Below, piece after piece: positions 6,033 to 7,808 of a DNA stretch of 7,808 bases (the stretch's first letter is position 1; the number at the start of each line of letters is the position of its first letter). Made by a program: the position numbers and the translations under genes. Source of the DNA: DASSKP01 sp035695045 (GTDB lineage Bacteria > Actinomycetota > Actinomycetes > JAFAQI01); the NCBI GenBank assembly GCA_035695045.1, contig DASSEX010000005.1, positions 1-7,808 on the forward strand. The letters run 5' to 3'. The notes below the pieces were generated by a model, which was given only the letters and a program-made list of their open reading frames with translations, did not search any database and was not told the DNA's origin.

Positions 6033-7670
6033 CTACTGGTCCCAGGCTCCGTACCAGCTGCCGCCGTACCAGCTGCCGCCGTAGTCCTGCGTCGACGTCG
6101 GCTGGCCGTACCAGCTGCCGCCGTACCAGGATCCGCCGTACCAGCTGCCGCCGTACCAGGAACCGCCGTACCAGCTGCCGCCGAAGAACGATCCGTACCA
6201 GCTGCCGCCGTACCAGGAGCCGCCGCTGGTGTCGAGCGTGGTCAGCGTGGAGGTGAGGTCACCGCTGCTCGCGTTGAGGACCGTGCTGTTGGTGTCGTCG
6301 AGCATGACGCCGACGGTGCCGCGGCTGGCCGCGATCGAACCGGTGCCGGTCGAGTGCGCGACGCCGACGTTGGCGAGGCCCGGGCCGGCGGTGAGCGCCG
6401 CCGCGCCGTCGACGATGCCGCGACCCACGGCCATCGGGTCGGTGGACGCGTCCGGGTGCGCCGTCGACATGAGCATGTACTTGACCCGGTCCGGCGACAG
6501 GGTCGGGTTCGCCGACAGCATCTGCGCTTCGAGGCCGCTCACGATCGCGGTGGCCATCGAGGTGCCGGACCCGCGACGGTACGGCGCCGGCATCGTGCTC
6601 GGGTAGTTGATCGACAGGGCCGAGTTCGGGGCCGCCAGCGAGACGATGTGGCCACCCGGCGCGACGACGTCCGGCTTCGCCAGGCCGTCGGCAGCCGTCG
6701 GGCCGCGGCCGGAGAAGTTCGGCAGGATGTCGTCGTTCAGGCCGTTGGTGCCGAGGTCGTCGATCGCGCCGACGGTGAGGACGAAGGGGTCGTCAGCCGG
6801 CTTGCTGATCGTGCCGGGCGCCGGGCCGCGGTTGGACGCGGCGACGTTGACGACGATGCCGTCGGACCACGCCTGCTCGACCGCGTAGTCCAGCGGGTCG
6901 ATGGTGTAGCTCTGCGTCGAGTCCGTGCCGAGCGAGAGGTTCAGCACGCGGATGTTGTAGGCGGTCTGGTTCTGCGTCACCCACTGGATCGCCGCGATGA
7001 TCGTGCTGACGTCGGACGCGCCGCTCGCGCCGGCGATCTTGATCGAGACGATCTTGGCGTTCGGCGCCATGCCGACGTACTTGCCGCCGGAGGAGCTGCC
7101 GTTGCCGGCGATGAGGCCGGCCATGAACGTGCCGTGGCCGTAGCTGTCGTTGCAGTTCGGCTCGTCGGTGAGGTTGAGGCAGCTGAACGACAGGAGGGTC
7201 GACGGGTCGACCACCGGCATGATCGCGCTGGCGATGTCCGGCATCGAGGTGACGCCAGTGTCGATCAGCGCGACGGTCACGCCCTGGCCGTTGTCGCCGG
7301 CGTTGGCGAGCGCCACGCCGCCGGTCGTCTTCTTGTAGACGCTCGGCACGTTGTTGTAGGTGCCGGGCGTCGACTGCACGTGGGTCGGCAGGTCGGGCAT
7401 GACGCCCTTGACGCCGGGGATGCGGGAGATCAGCGGCACGTCGCTCGCGGGGACGCGGGCGGAGAAGCCGCCGATGATCGGCAGGTCGTGCGTGATCCGT
7501 CCGCCGACCGACTGCACGAAGGTCTGCGCGGCGTGCGGGCCCTCGACGATGACGCTGCGCATGGGCTGCGTGCGCGACGCCGTGGTCGGTGCACCCACCA
7601 TCCAGCTCAGCGCTGCGGCGAGGACCGCGAGAACCGGGAGCTGGAACCGGCGAGAGCGGGTCAAGGTCAT
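6033..7670 (-). CDS. Secreted subtilisin-family (S8) serine protease with GSWYG-repeat tail
   Basis: The chosen ATG at 7670 gives 545 residues; GGAGGG at 7679-7684 lies eight bases upstream. An in-frame GTG at 7679 overlaps that ribosome-binding site and is rejected. Residues 1 to ~31 form a signal peptide (Arg5, Arg7, Arg8, then a hydrophobic core). Residues ~38-97 resemble the I9 propeptide that chaperones and inhibits subtilases. The catalytic domain (~105-430) has Asp137 (A-L-I-D-T-G-V), His179 (Y-G-H-G-T-F-M-A-G), oxyanion Asn280 and Ser371 (G-T-S-M-A). Cys164 and Cys173, near the histidine, could form a disulfide. After a ~50-residue Ser/Thr-rich linker, residues ~483-541 hold nine GSWYG units, and the protein ends in A-W-D-Q. 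It should be exported and self-processed to cleave proteins outside the cell. Substrates are unknown, and the tail may bind or assemble at the surface. Confidence 0.95.
   Translation of the reverse strand: MTLTRSRRFQLPVLAVLAAALSWMVGAPTTASRTQPMRSVIVEGPHAAQTFVQSVGGRITHDLPIIGGFSARVPASDVPLISRIPGVKGVMPDLPTHVQSTPGTYNNVPSVYKKTTGGVALANAGDNGQGVTVALIDTGVTSMPDIASAIMPVVDPSTLLSFSCLNLTDEPNCNDSYGHGTFMAGLIAGNGSSSGGKYVGMAPNAKIVSIKIAGASGASDVSTIIAAIQWVTQNQTAYNIRVLNLSLGTDSTQSYTIDPLDYAVEQAWSDGIVVNVAASNRGPAPGTISKPADDPFVLTVGAIDDLGTNGLNDDILPNFSGRGPTAADGLAKPDVVAPGGHIVSLAAPNSALSINYPSTMPAPYRRGSGTSMATAIVSGLEAQMLSANPTLSPDRVKYMLMSTAHPDASTDPMAVGRGIVDGAAALTAGPGLANVGVAHSTGTGSIAASRGTVGVMLDDTNSTVLNASSGDLTSTLTTLDTSGGSWYGGSWYGSFFGGSWYGGSWYGGSWYGGSWYGGSWYGQPTSTQDYGGSWYGGSWYGAWDQ
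6051..6224 (-). repeat. Nine 15-bp units encoding GSWYG pentapeptides
   Basis: Units start at 6051, 6066, 6108, 6123, 6138, 6153, 6168, 6195 and 6210 (plus-strand coordinates). They are broken by a 27-bp insert at 6081-6107 and a 12-bp insert at 6183-6194. Six units are identical in DNA (gtaccagctgccgcc on the plus strand). The units at 6123, 6153 and 6210 use TCC instead of AGC for serine, with a different third base in the glycine codon before it. The inserts keep the reading frame and encode a Q-P-T-S-T-Q-D-Y-G stretch and S-F-F-G. Confidence 0.95.
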
Positions 7671-7678
7671 GATGTGCA

Positions 7679-7684
7679 CCCTCC
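7679..7684 (-). promoter_or_regulatory. Ribosome-binding site GGAGGG that fixes the protease start
   Basis: GGAGGG on the minus strand ends eight bases before the ATG at 7670, an ideal spacing. The in-frame GTG at 7679 starts on the last G of this same motif and so cannot use it. This decides in favour of the shorter 545-residue product. Confidence 0.8.
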
Positions 7685-7808
7685 GTAAGCGACTCGTTAC
7701 AAAGGGTCGGCGGACTAGCCGCTGTTAGTCATGACGAACGAGGGTCATTCCCGATAGTCAGATGTGACTAGACGACCGTCGAACGCGCCCCGGGTATGCC
7801 CGGAAGCC
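7685..7808 (-). promoter_or_regulatory. Leader of the protease gene, rich in small inverted repeats
   Basis: This stretch has no open reading frame that I can support. It holds GTAA-N8-TTAC (7685-7700), GACTA/TAGTC arms (7713-7717 and 7726-7730), the palindrome GTCATGAC (7728-7735), ATGAC/GTCAT arms (7731-7735 and 7744-7748), TAGTCA-N4-TGACTA (7755-7770) and CCGGG-N4-CCCGG (7790-7803). The sequence TAGTCA or its complement TGACTA appears three times in 45 bp, which is notable in GC-rich DNA. I find no convincing -35/-10 pair. The cluster suggests binding sites for a dimeric regulator. Confidence 0.45.
7739..7762 (-). promoter_or_regulatory. Second copy of composite element TCTGACTAT-N3-GAAT-N3-CCTCG
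   Basis: The minus strand reads TCTGACTAT, three bases, GAAT, three bases, CCTCG. This matches the element at 3159-3183 in all three blocks, with only a one-base difference in the first spacer. It overlaps the TAGTCA-N4-TGACTA inverted repeat at 7755-7770. It ends 68 bp before the protease start codon. Confidence 0.45.

Noticed and set aside
6051..6224. CRISPR array or non-coding tandem repeat
   Set aside because: The units are 15 bp, mostly adjacent without spacers, and in frame with the protease. They encode a regular GSWYG peptide.
7677..7679. Upstream GTG as the protease start
   Set aside because: It overlaps the GGAGGG ribosome-binding site, which is correctly spaced for the ATG at 7670.
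6030..7688. 552-codon plus-strand open frame opposite the protease gene
   Set aside because: It runs almost exactly antisense to an intact subtilase, and its product is Arg/Ala/Val-rich without motifs.

Overview
The window is GC-rich, and every gene I can support lies on the minus strand. GTG starts, GC-biased third codon positions, a nickel-regulator-like Fur protein and a subtilase with a Trp-rich tail all suggest a high-GC actinobacterium. I cannot name a genus.

In transcription order (right to left): (1) 7808-7671, a non-coding leader rich in small inverted repeats. (2) 7670-6033, a secreted subtilisin-family (S8) serine protease. It has a signal peptide, an I9-like propeptide, a complete Asp/His/Asn/Ser catalytic set, and a tail with nine GSWYG pentapeptides. 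(3) 6032-5949, a short intergenic gap with a perfect 13-bp hairpin just after the protease stop. (4) 5948-3639, a multi-pass membrane histidine kinase with GAF, PAS, HisKA and HATPase regions and no response regulator beside it. (5) 3622-3188, 16 bp further on, a Fur-family repressor that closely resembles the actinobacterial nickel regulator Nur. It probably shares a transcript with the kinase. (6) 3187-3020, a regulatory gap with two inverted repeats, a sigma70-like promoter and a GNRA-capped 12-bp leader hairpin. (7) 3019-1, a large secreted protein of at least 1006 residues, made of about ten tandem Ig-like domains. Its 3' end lies beyond the window.

Two secreted or surface proteins thus flank a signalling and metal-sensing pair. 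The non-coding regions ahead of the two secreted-protein genes share a composite element, TCTGACTAT-N(3-4)-GAAT-N3-CCTCG. This suggests that the protease and the Ig-repeat protein answer to a common regulator. The most distinctive points are that shared element, the GSWYG tail with its mixed serine codons, and a Nur-like protein that keeps the nickel-site histidines but has lost one histidine of the second metal site. I see no tRNA, rRNA, CRISPR array, insertion sequence or attachment site.
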